Translations under genes and position numbers: made by a program
Source: JBPYCR01 sp051846935
GTDB taxonomy: Bacteria > Bacillota > Bacilli > Bacillales > Amphibacillaceae
Length of the DNA stretch: 43,797 bases
NCBI RefSeq assembly: GCF_051846935.1
Contig: NZ_JBPYCS010000022.1
Coordinates: forward strand, 1-43,797
Direction: 5' to 3'
Part shown: one piece after another, positions 8,526 through 15,583 of the stretch
How positions within the stretch are numbered: position 1 is the stretch's first letter
Layout of the letters: each line of letters starts with the position of its first letter
The notes under the pieces: model-generated
Seen by the model: only the letters and a program-made list of their open reading frames with translations
The model's database searches: none
What the model was told of the DNA's origin: nothing

Positions 8526-9341
8526 CTAATTTAAAACGATTTGCCTCATCAATGCAGGTTGCACTTCATTGATTTCACTATTAAAAATCTTACTATACAC
8601 GTTTTTAAATTGAGAGAGATCCCCTGTTGTGAAGAATTGATGGGTTGGAAGTTTGCTTCCAGTATATCGCATGCGACTATAGTCTAGGATAGCACTCGCC
8701 TCTCTCGCCGTCTCTTCGCCTGATGATATGATGGAGACACGTTCGTCCATTACTTTTTTAATAACGTGCTGAATGATCGGGTAATGTGTGCACCCTAATA
8801 TTAACGTATCAATTAAGTTATTTTTGCGCAGTTCCGCTAATGATTTAATAACAATATATTCTGCTTCTTGTCCATTCAAAATCCCTTGTTCTACCATTGG
8901 GACTAACAGTGGACAAGCAAGAGAATAAACTTGTAATTCAGGATTAATGTTTTTTAGTACATGTGGATACGCATTGCTCGTTATCGTTCCTTCTGTAGCA
9001 ATAATTGCAACATGATTATTTTTCGTTACATTAATTGCGGCACGTGCTCCTGGTTGAATAACACCAAGCACTGGAATAGATACGGCCTTTTGAATTTGTT
9101 CTAATGTAAATGCAGTAGCTGTATTGCAAGCAATTATAAGCATTTTTATATTTTTGTTTAATAAAAAATGAACCATTTCCCACGTGAATTGTTGTACTTC
9201 TTGTTGGGAACGCGGACCATACGGACAACGTAGTGTATCCCCTAAATATACGATGTTTTCCTTTGGCAACTGTCGAATAAGCTCATAAGCTACCGTAAGA
9301 CCTCCAACCCCTGAATCAATAACTCCTATTGGCTCTTTCAA
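8526..9341 (-). CDS. racE: Glutamate racemase
   Basis: This 271-residue cofactor-independent racemase makes D-glutamate for peptidoglycan. Both catalytic cysteines are present: Cys72 in IIACNTATA and Cys184 in LGCTHYP. The N-terminal IGVIDSGVGGLT is also typical. The start is TTG at 9341, with AAGGTGA placed 4 nt before it inside the end of the upstream gene; no better start is in frame. It follows the MarR-family gene by 4 bp, so the two are probably translated from one message. Confidence 0.95.
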   Translation of the reverse strand: MKEPIGVIDSGVGGLTVAYELIRQLPKENIVYLGDTLRCPYGPRSQQEVQQFTWEMVHFLLNKNIKMLIIACNTATAFTLEQIQKAVSIPVLGVIQPGARAAINVTKNNHVAIIATEGTITSNAYPHVLKNINPELQVYSLACPLLVPMVEQGILNGQEAEYIVIKSLAELRKNNLIDTLILGCTHYPIIQHVIKKVMDERVSIISSGEETAREASAILDYSRMRYTGSKLPTHQFFTTGDLSQFKNVYSKIFNSEINEVQPALMRQIVLN

Positions 9342-9345
9342 ACAC

Positions 9346-9804
9346 TCACCTTATTTCTTTGTTGTAATTTTCCATTTCGTTGTATAGCTCGTAAAGCAAT
9401 GCGTTAAGTTGTTGCGTTTTTTCATTGGGAAATGTATGAAGTATTTCTTTTAAGTATTGCTGTCTTTTTTCAATAACTTCACGAATAATTAGATCGCCTT
9501 TACTTAAAACCCGAATACGAACAACACGTCTATCAACGGTATCTCTCATCCGTTCAACTAATCCATTCTTTTCCATGCGATCCACTAAATCTGTTGTCGT
9601 ACTAAATGCTAATCCGATTTTATGACACAATTCGCCGATCGTCATACCGTGGTTTTCAGTTAACACTTGTAGAGCGACAAACTGAGGTGACGTAATTGGA
9701 TAGTTTTTCAATATTTTTCTTCCGCTCAATTTTATCGTCCGGGAAATGTTGCGTAATTTCTTCTCTAAGTCAATAATTATCTCGTTTTGCAGTTCATCTT
9801 TCAC
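9346..9804 (-). CDS. ysmB: MarR-family transcriptional regulator, YsmB-like
   Basis: The 152-residue protein has a MarR winged helix: the helix-turn-helix GMTIGELCHKIGLAFSTTTDLVDRME near residues 53-78 and the wing VERMRDTVDRRVVRIRVL that follows. The ligand and targets are unknown. I chose the GTG at 9804, because AAGGAG lies 9 nt upstream; an ATG at 9837 has no ribosome site, and a TATACT -10 (9823-9828) lies between the two codons. Position beside racE and gerE matches ysmB of B. subtilis. Confidence 0.88.
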   Translation of the reverse strand: MKDELQNEIIIDLEKKLRNISRTIKLSGRKILKNYPITSPQFVALQVLTENHGMTIGELCHKIGLAFSTTTDLVDRMEKNGLVERMRDTVDRRVVRIRVLSKGDLIIREVIEKRQQYLKEILHTFPNEKTQQLNALLYELYNEMENYNKEIR

Positions 9805-9904
9805 CCGAGCTTCTCCTTGTATAGTATATTTAGGCATTAATCGTAGCCTATTTATTCTGATTCATTTTTGAGTTATACCGACTTTATAACTCCGTTATCT
9901 TACG

Positions 9905-10018
9905 CTGCAGGTGGACGCTTTCCGCGGGCACGGCTTGAGCCCCTCGCTCGCAAAAGAGCGCTCACTCTGGTGTCTCAAGACTCATGCTGCTTTCGCTGGA
10001 GTCGCCGCCTGCAAGGAA
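9905..10018 (+). repeat. GC-rich palindromic core repeat, copy E
   Basis: The segment opens with CTGCAGGTGGACGCTTTCCG and closes with GAGTCGCCGCCTGCA, so its ends pair, and an inner GCTTGAG/CTCAAG pair adds a second stem. The first 35 bp match the core of the four MITE copies at most positions. Similar repeats are common between genes in Bacillaceae, as I recall. No clear terminal repeats or target duplication are seen around this copy. Confidence 0.75.
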
Positions 10019-10692
10019 AAACAACTCAGTTTGTGCTCTGATTTGTAAATGAATGACCTCATATTTCAATCACTTGGACGCTCTGTGATGTTCCTAGATA
10101 ATTGTCTCAGGATCATTTGGGACAATTCTTATTCTCCTTGCGGTCATAACCGCAGTTTCCCAGTGTACGTTTTGACCTTCAAACACGTAGGCTGTACACC
10201 TTGATATTCGACCCTAGATGTTAGTGGCTCCATAGCGACTTCGATTCAAAGATTGTACGCATAAACGTGGCTGCTAATCAGCGTTCACATTTCTTCCAAG
10301 ATATCTTACTATTTAATTATCTTTCTTTGGACATATCAAAGCAGGTCTTACAATATGATGTTTTAGCGAAGGTTAGCGTACGATAATCGAATGATAGTAA
10401 ACAATACGTATTTTATTTTAACATATTACGACACGTTTTTTTATTTTATATCGTTTATGAATCAATGAATGTATGACGTTTTCTTTACATAATATAATTG
10501 ATTTTTAATAATAGATTAGTTCATATAGTACGATATGGAAAAAGCTTAAATACGTGTAACATCGTTTACAAAATTTTTAATGGCGTTGAAGAAGGTGGCC
10601 GTTACGTTATAGGTGATATCATCAAGGCTTTTAATTTTCGGACGTATAATTAGTCAGAAATGGACTTTCAAATTCTTCATGAAATTTGACGC

Positions 10693-10720
10693 ACTGTTTG
10701 TGATTTACTTTCATAAGCTA
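10693..10720 (+). promoter_or_regulatory. Sigma-K type promoter of gerE
   Basis: CATAAGCTA (10712-10720) matches the sigma-K -10 consensus CATANNNTA exactly, and AC (10693-10694) stands 17 bp upstream, as expected for the -35. gerE of B. subtilis is made late in the mother cell from a sigma-K promoter. Confidence 0.7.
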
Positions 10721-10780
10721 TAATGACTAAATAATTACCCTTCAAACTGCATCTCTATGACAGCAAGGAGGGGTTAACAT

Positions 10781-11008
10781 TTGAAGGACACCGACGAATA
10801 TAAGCCTAAGAAACTTTTAACGAAACGTGAAAAAGAAGTATTCGAAATCCTCGTACAAGACAAAACAACAAAGGAAATTGCCCAAGAATTGTTCATATCT
10901 GAAAAAACTGTCCGTAACCATATTTCAAATGCTATGCAAAAATTGGGTGTCAAGGGGCGTTCTCAAGCTGTAGTTGAGCTAATTCGCATGGGCGAATTAA
11001 AGCTCTAA
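10781..11008 (+). CDS. gerE: GerE, late mother-cell transcription regulator
   Basis: This 75-residue protein is a single LuxR-type helix-turn-helix domain: LLTKREKEVFEILVQ near 12-26 and TTKEIAQELFISEKTVRNHI near 29-48. It is nearly identical to B. subtilis GerE (74 residues), which works with sigma-K RNA polymerase to activate spore coat genes and repress others. The start is TTG at 10781 with AAGGAGGG 8 nt upstream. A sigma-K promoter precedes it and a strong terminator follows. It is transcribed opposite to its neighbours. Confidence 0.97.
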   Translation: MKDTDEYKPKKLLTKREKEVFEILVQDKTTKEIAQELFISEKTVRNHISNAMQKLGVKGRSQAVVELIRMGELKL

Positions 11009-11010
11009 AT

Positions 11011-11044
11011 AAAACCGACTTTCTTTTTGTGAAAGTCGGTTTTT
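11011..11044 (+). terminator. gerE terminator, possibly shared with sdhB
   Basis: AAAACCGACTTTC pairs with GAAAGTCGGTTTT around a short loop and is followed by T residues. sdhB converges on it from the other side, and the A-run on the left arm could also stop that transcript. Confidence 0.85.
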
Positions 11045-11091
11045 ATTCTCTAATATATATTTGTTATCAATTAACAAGTGCTTTAATTCTG

Positions 11092-11856
11092 TTAATGTGC
11101 ATTATCACTGCCGAAGAAGTTTTTAAATGATTGGACTGTCGTAGCACGGTTCATCGCTGCAATTGACGTTGTTAATGGAATCCCTTTAGGACATACTTGC
11201 ACACAGTTTTGTGCATTACCACATCCTGCAAGTCCACCTTCTTCCATTAATCCATCCAATCGTTCACTTTTATTCATTTCACCAGTTGGGTGTGCATTAA
11301 ATAGACGAGCTTGTGATAGTGCTGCTGGTCCAATAAAGTTGGATTTATCATTTACATTCGGACAAGCTTCTAAACATACACCGCAAGTCATACACTTTGA
11401 AAGCTCATATGCCCACTGACGCTTTTTCTCTGGCATTCGTGGCCCAGGGCCAAGATCGTACGTACCATCAATCGGTATCCACGCTTTAATTTGTTTTAAT
11501 GCATCAAACATGCGTTCACGATCTACGATTAAATCACGAATGACAGGAAATGTCGACATAGGTGCTAGTCGAATAGGCTGTTCAAGCTGATCAACTAATG
11601 CAGCACAAGACTGTCGAGCAGTTCCATTAATTACCATAGAGCATGCTCCACATACTTCCTCCAAACAGTTCATATCCCAATGAACAGGAGTTGTACTTTC
11701 CCCTTTAGCGTTTACAGGGTTTTTTTGAATTTCCATTAACCCTGAAATAACGTTCATGTTTTTTCGATATGGGACATGAAATGTTTCTTCATAAGGAGCA
11801 GAATCCGGGCCGTCTTGACGAGTTATAATAAAAGTAACCGTTTTTGCTTCAGCCAT
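11092..11856 (-). CDS. sdhB: Succinate dehydrogenase iron-sulfur subunit
   Basis: The 254-residue subunit carries electrons from the flavoprotein to the haem and quinone sites. A [2Fe-2S] set is seen at Cys64, Cys69, Cys72 and Cys84. The [4Fe-4S] and [3Fe-4S] ligands are in Cys155/158/161/165 and Cys212/218/222. It acts on the inner face of the membrane. Its ATG overlaps the sdhA stop (TAATG), with GGGAG upstream, so the two are translationally coupled. Confidence 0.97.
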   Translation of the reverse strand: MAEAKTVTFIITRQDGPDSAPYEETFHVPYRKNMNVISGLMEIQKNPVNAKGESTTPVHWDMNCLEEVCGACSMVINGTARQSCAALVDQLEQPIRLAPMSTFPVIRDLIVDRERMFDALKQIKAWIPIDGTYDLGPGPRMPEKKRQWAYELSKCMTCGVCLEACPNVNDKSNFIGPAALSQARLFNAHPTGEMNKSERLDGLMEEGGLAGCGNAQNCVQVCPKGIPLTTSIAAMNRATTVQSFKNFFGSDNAH

Positions 11857-13622
11857 TATGATTTACTCCCTTCGCTTTTTTTCGAATAATCCCTAGCACG
11901 CGGCGGGATTAATGAAGTATCTACATCTTCATACGTAAGGACGGGTGCTTGCTTTTCGCTATCAAAAGTTGCAATTGTTGTTTTAAGAAATTCATCATCG
12001 TTTCTCTCTGGGAACTCTGGCTTGTAATGTGCACCACGGCTTTCGTTACGATTATATGCACCTAATGTAATAACTCGAGCCAGATGAATCATGTTTTTCA
12101 ATTGTCTTGTAAACATAACTCCTTGGTTGCTCCAGCGCGATGTATCATTAATGCTAATATTTTCCCAACGTTCAAGCAACTCTTGAAGCTTTTCATCTGT
12201 TTTTAATAAACGCTCGTTTTCACGTACAACCGTAACGTTATCGGTCATCCACTCACCAAGCTCTTTATGAAGCTGATAGGCATTCTCGCCCCCGTCCATC
12301 TTTAACATTGCTTCAAATTTTTCTTCTTCTTCTTTTACTCGACTTTCAAATAAGTCAGCAGAAATATCTTCAACATGCTTTTCCAAGCCGTCAATATATT
12401 TAATGGCGTTTGGACCTGCTACCATACCTCCGTATATCGCGGATAGCAAAGAGTTAGCTCCTAAACGGTTTGCGCCGTGCTGAGAATAGTCACATTCTCC
12501 CGCAGCAAAAATCCCTGGAATATTTGTCATTTGTTCGTAATCTACCCACATGCCGCCCATTGAGTAGTGAACAGCAGGGAATATTTTCATTGGAACTTTC
12601 CGTGGGTCTTCTCCAACAAACTTTTCATAAATTTCAATAATCCCGCCAAGCTTAATGTCAAGTTCTTTTGGATCCTTATGAGAAAGATCTAAATAAACCA
12701 TGTTTTCTCCATTAATACCTAGCTTTTGATTCACACAGACATCAAATATTTCACGTGTTGCTATATCACGTGGAACAAGGTTGCCATATGCTGGGTATTT
12801 TTCCTCTAAGAAATACCATGGCTCCCCATCTTTGTACGTCCAAACACGTCCACCTTCTCCACGTGCAGACTCACTCATAAGACGTAATTTATCATCGCCT
12901 GGGATTGCGGTTGGATGAATTTGAATGAACTCGCCATTTGCATACTTAACTCCTTGCTGATATAAAATGCTAGCTGCTGAGCCAGTATTAATAACGGAGT
13001 TTGTTGATTTACCAAAAATAATTCCTGGGCCACCAGTAGCCATTATAGTTGCATCTGAAGGAAATGATTTAATTTCATGTGACTTAATATTTTGCGCCAC
13101 AATCCCTCTGCCTACTCCTTCATCGTCAATAACAGCTCCGAGAAACTCCCAGCTTTCATATTTCGTTACTAATCCTTCAACCTCGTACCTTCTTACTTGT
13201 TCATCAAGCGCATATAATAATTGCTGACCTGTAGTTGCACCTGCATATGCTGTACGATGATGCTGTGTTCCCCCAAAACGTCTGAAATCCAATAAACCTT
13301 CAGGGGTACGGTTAAACATTACACCCATACGATCTAACATATGAATAATACTTGGTGCCGCTTCACACATTGCCTTTACTGGGGGTTGGTTCGCAAGGAA
13401 GTCCCCACCGTATACGGTATCATCAAAGTGAATTGCTGGTGAATCCCCTTCACCTTTTGTATTTACTGCACCATTAATCCCACCTTGGGCACATACAGAG
13501 TGAGAGCGTTTTACAGGAACAATTGAGAATAAGTCTACACTGACTCCTGCTTCAGCAGCTTTTATCGTTGCCATTAAGCCAGCAAGTCCGCCACCTACTA
13601 CAACGACTTTTCGTTTACTCAT
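11856..13622 (-). CDS. sdhA: Succinate dehydrogenase flavoprotein subunit
   Basis: The 588-residue subunit oxidises succinate to fumarate. The FAD-binding VVVVGGGLAG is at the N-terminus. His41 in RSHSVCAQGG is the expected site of covalent FAD attachment, and HPTAIPG and SARGEGGR belong to the substrate site. FAAGECDYSQHGANRLGANS closes the FAD domain. Length and motifs match the Bacillus type-B enzyme (586). It is the middle gene of sdhCAB, 34 bp after sdhC. Confidence 0.97.
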   Translation of the reverse strand: MSKRKVVVVGGGLAGLMATIKAAEAGVSVDLFSIVPVKRSHSVCAQGGINGAVNTKGEGDSPAIHFDDTVYGGDFLANQPPVKAMCEAAPSIIHMLDRMGVMFNRTPEGLLDFRRFGGTQHHRTAYAGATTGQQLLYALDEQVRRYEVEGLVTKYESWEFLGAVIDDEGVGRGIVAQNIKSHEIKSFPSDATIMATGGPGIIFGKSTNSVINTGSAASILYQQGVKYANGEFIQIHPTAIPGDDKLRLMSESARGEGGRVWTYKDGEPWYFLEEKYPAYGNLVPRDIATREIFDVCVNQKLGINGENMVYLDLSHKDPKELDIKLGGIIEIYEKFVGEDPRKVPMKIFPAVHYSMGGMWVDYEQMTNIPGIFAAGECDYSQHGANRLGANSLLSAIYGGMVAGPNAIKYIDGLEKHVEDISADLFESRVKEEEEKFEAMLKMDGGENAYQLHKELGEWMTDNVTVVRENERLLKTDEKLQELLERWENISINDTSRWSNQGVMFTRQLKNMIHLARVITLGAYNRNESRGAHYKPEFPERNDDEFLKTTIATFDSEKQAPVLTYEDVDTSLIPPRARDYSKKSEGSKS

Positions 13623-13656
13623 AGTGATACTCCCTCCTCTAAATAAAAAACTAACA

Positions 13657-14274
13657 TCAAATACCTAAACCAAATTGAATAATTGTTCTTACACCGATAT
13701 AACTAACAACTAAAAACACAATAACAGTCGCGTATGTAACAATTTGCTGCGATTTTGGAGATTGGGCAATACCCCATGTTACAGAAAAGCTCCATAAGCC
13801 GTTAGCTAAGTGAAATACAGTTGAAATAATGCCGACAATATAAAACCAAAACATTACAGGGTTCGACAGAATATTTTCCATCAAGCTATAATTTAACTCG
13901 GCATTTCCCATACCAATTTGTATACGGGTTTCCCAAACGTGCCATGCAATAAAAATAAGCGTAATAATTCCTGTAACTCGTTGCAATAAAAACATCCAGT
14001 TACGAAAATACCCATAACTTTTTGGATTATTCCGAGTTACAAACACAATATAAACTCCTAAAATTGCATGAAACAAAATTGGCAAGTAAATTACAAACGT
14101 TTCCAAAGCGAGTACAAATGGTAAATTTGCCATAAAATTAGCTGCTTTATTAAAGCTCTCTTCCCCATATACGGCAAAGTGGTTCACCACTAGATGCTGA
14201 ACGACAAAAATTCCAATCGGTATAACACCTAACAGTGAATGTAATCTTCTGTAAAAAAACTCACGATGTTCCAT
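13657..14274 (-). CDS. sdhC: Succinate dehydrogenase cytochrome b-558 subunit
   Basis: The 205-residue membrane anchor has five hydrophobic segments and histidines in the expected places (RRLHSLLG, VQHLVVNH, FHAILG, WHVW, FHLANG), which should hold two haems b and a menaquinone site. It fixes SdhAB to the membrane and passes electrons to menaquinone. The ATG at 14274 is chosen for its AAGGAGGG and for the family start MEHREFFYRRLHS; in-frame sequence further upstream is untranslated leader. B. subtilis SdhC has 202 residues. Confidence 0.95.
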   Translation of the reverse strand: MEHREFFYRRLHSLLGVIPIGIFVVQHLVVNHFAVYGEESFNKAANFMANLPFVLALETFVIYLPILFHAILGVYIVFVTRNNPKSYGYFRNWMFLLQRVTGIITLIFIAWHVWETRIQIGMGNAELNYSLMENILSNPVMFWFYIVGIISTVFHLANGLWSFSVTWGIAQSPKSQQIVTYATVIVFLVVSYIGVRTIIQFGLGI

Positions 14275-14300
14275 GTGCGTAACTCCCTCCTTATTTATAT

Positions 14301-14325
14301 AGTATGTTTTGTGTGCCAATGCACA
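14301..14325 (-). promoter_or_regulatory. sdhC upstream region: -10-like site and small inverted repeat
   Basis: A CATACT (14301-14306) could be the -10 of the sdhC promoter. TGTGC-CAAT-GCACA (14312-14325) is a perfect small inverted repeat overlapping the promoter spacer. A regulator cannot be named from this. Confidence 0.3.
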
Positions 14326-14491
14326 GCCACTAAAAAGATAGTACGCTTTCCAGGAAAAAGAACTTCCTGTTTCATTTATAAAATGTACAAATTGTAACAC
14401 ATTTATTGTACTTCTATCTGTATAAAGCGTCAAGAAAAGGACTAGCTTTATTGTATGAAAAATAAATGATTTTTATTTATTAAGTATGCAT

Positions 14492-14751
14492 AGATTGTAT
14501 GTAGGGGTAAAAAGTTTGTAGGGAGAACATATGAACCATTTATTTGTCATTCACTTTATATAGTAAAAAAAGGCTTACTTACCCATACATGGATGACACT
14601 CGCTTTACATGGACAATGCCTCAACGAGAGGCTTGTATATGTCATCATCAAGATCCGAACCATAGTTAAAAAATAGTTTCACCTTTATAAAAATAGTATT
14701 TTTTAAGATTGTATATTCACGCACAAATACATTTACTCAATAAGCTTGTAC
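14492..14751 (+). mobile_element. Decayed MITE copy B' next to copy B
   Basis: The element is 14501-14742. Its left end GTAGGGGTAAAAAGTTTGTA aligns with the left end of copy B, and its right end ACAAATACATTTACTCAATA aligns with the right end. Flanking 9-mers AGATTGTAT (14492-14500) and AGCTTGTAC (14743-14751) match at 7 of 9. The interior has drifted; it contains CGCTTTACATGGACAATGCC, a variant core also seen at 28493. After removing copy B, its end would lie 41 bp from the yslB -10. Confidence 0.7.
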
Positions 14752-15009
14752 AGTATGAGTAAAATGTTTGTGGGGGAACAGATGCACGAATCTAACTAGA
14801 TAATATGTGATTAATTTTACTTCGAACGATATACACATGAATAACACCGTTGATTTTCACTGCAGGTGGATGCTTTCCGCGGGTACGGAAAGCGTAGTGT
14901 ATATCTACTGCGGTCGGTAGGAATCAATACTAAAATTAACGAATACAAAGAGAGTTTTTTTAACTTCTTAAACTAACACCCACAAATACTTGACTCAATC
15001 GTTTGTACA
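14744..15009 (+). mobile_element. MITE-like element, copy B, upstream of yslB
   Basis: The element is 14753-15000 (248 bp), the inverse of copies A and D. The flanking 9-mers GCTTGTACA (14744-14752) and GTTTGTACA (15001-15009) match at 8 of 9. Compared with A it lacks 15 bp in the core, between two CGG triplets, which looks like deletion between short direct repeats. The GATTGAGTC-type end faces yslB. No ORF is present. Confidence 0.92.
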
Positions 15010-15016
15010 ATCCGTA

Positions 15017-15045
15017 CATAATTAAATAAGGAACTGTGATATAAT
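15017..15045 (+). promoter_or_regulatory. yslB promoter
   Basis: TGTGA precedes a perfect TATAAT (15040-15045), giving an extended -10; the -35 position (15017-15022, CATAAT) is weak. The first base of the -10 lies exactly 40 bp after the end of copy B (15000). Confidence 0.7.
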
Positions 15046-15088
15046 GGTGTAACATTACTATACAAATCCGTTAGAAAGGATGACATTC

Positions 15089-15523
15089 ATGCCGATAAAA
15101 GAAAATCCTCTTTCTATCTCTTTACTTGACTCATTTCATACACAGGGTGCAGGGTATGATGTCTTGCGCTACGTAAGCTTACCTGATCTATTAGGAACGG
15201 AAGCACACACGCTTTTATATTTTATGGGGAGAAATTTAGCAAGGAAAATGAACGTGCAAACATTGGATGATATTTTTAATATATATAATAAATTAGGCTG
15301 GGGTCGGCTCGAGCTTATAAAAGAAAAGAAAAAACATTTAACATTTCAACTCATGTCTGATGCAATCGTTCAACGGATAAAAGCGCCGATCGATACAGAA
15401 TTCCGTTTAGAAGCAGGGTTTTTAGCCGAAGCTATTGAAATTATTTCCGAAAGAGGCTGTGAGTGCCAAGAAGACATTAATCAAAATCTTTTTCTCGTTC
15501 AATTTCAAGTAATATATACGTAA
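15089..15523 (+). CDS. yslB: YslB-like protein (DUF2507, V4R-related fold)
   Basis: The 144-residue protein resembles B. subtilis YslB (148), a family without an established role. A V4R-like fold is suggested by the pattern LGTEAHTLLYFMGRNLARK, a central W-G segment (LGWGRLELI), and the C-terminal FLAEAIEIISERGCECQE with two cysteines. AAAGGA lies 8 nt before the ATG at 15089, so this start is preferred to an ATG at 15080. It is transcribed alone, with its own promoter and terminator. Confidence 0.85.
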   Translation: MPIKENPLSISLLDSFHTQGAGYDVLRYVSLPDLLGTEAHTLLYFMGRNLARKMNVQTLDDIFNIYNKLGWGRLELIKEKKKHLTFQLMSDAIVQRIKAPIDTEFRLEAGFLAEAIEIISERGCECQEDINQNLFLVQFQVIYT

Positions 15524-15543
15524 TGTTATAAAAAATTATACTT

Positions 15544-15583
15544 CAGAAGAATCAAAGGTCGCTTATGATTCTTCTGTTTTTTT
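15544..15583 (+). terminator. yslB terminator lying over the end of uvrC
   Basis: CAGAAGAATCA (15544-15554) pairs perfectly with TGATTCTTCTG (15566-15576), followed by seven T. The second arm and T-run also encode the last residues (KKKTEES) and stop of uvrC on the other strand. Confidence 0.88.

Larger units (their letters stand above)
9805..10780. other. 976-bp noncoding region with repeat debris between ysmB and gerE
   Basis: It holds the weak ysmB promoter, a GC-rich core repeat (9905-10018), a structured segment of unknown origin (about 10060-10310) and AT-rich DNA up to the gerE promoter. No intact gene is seen on either strand. A motif TTTTGAGTTA near 9866 could be a decayed GATTGAGTCA end; it lies 38 bp from the ysmB -10, close to the spacing of the other elements. 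Confidence 0.5.
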
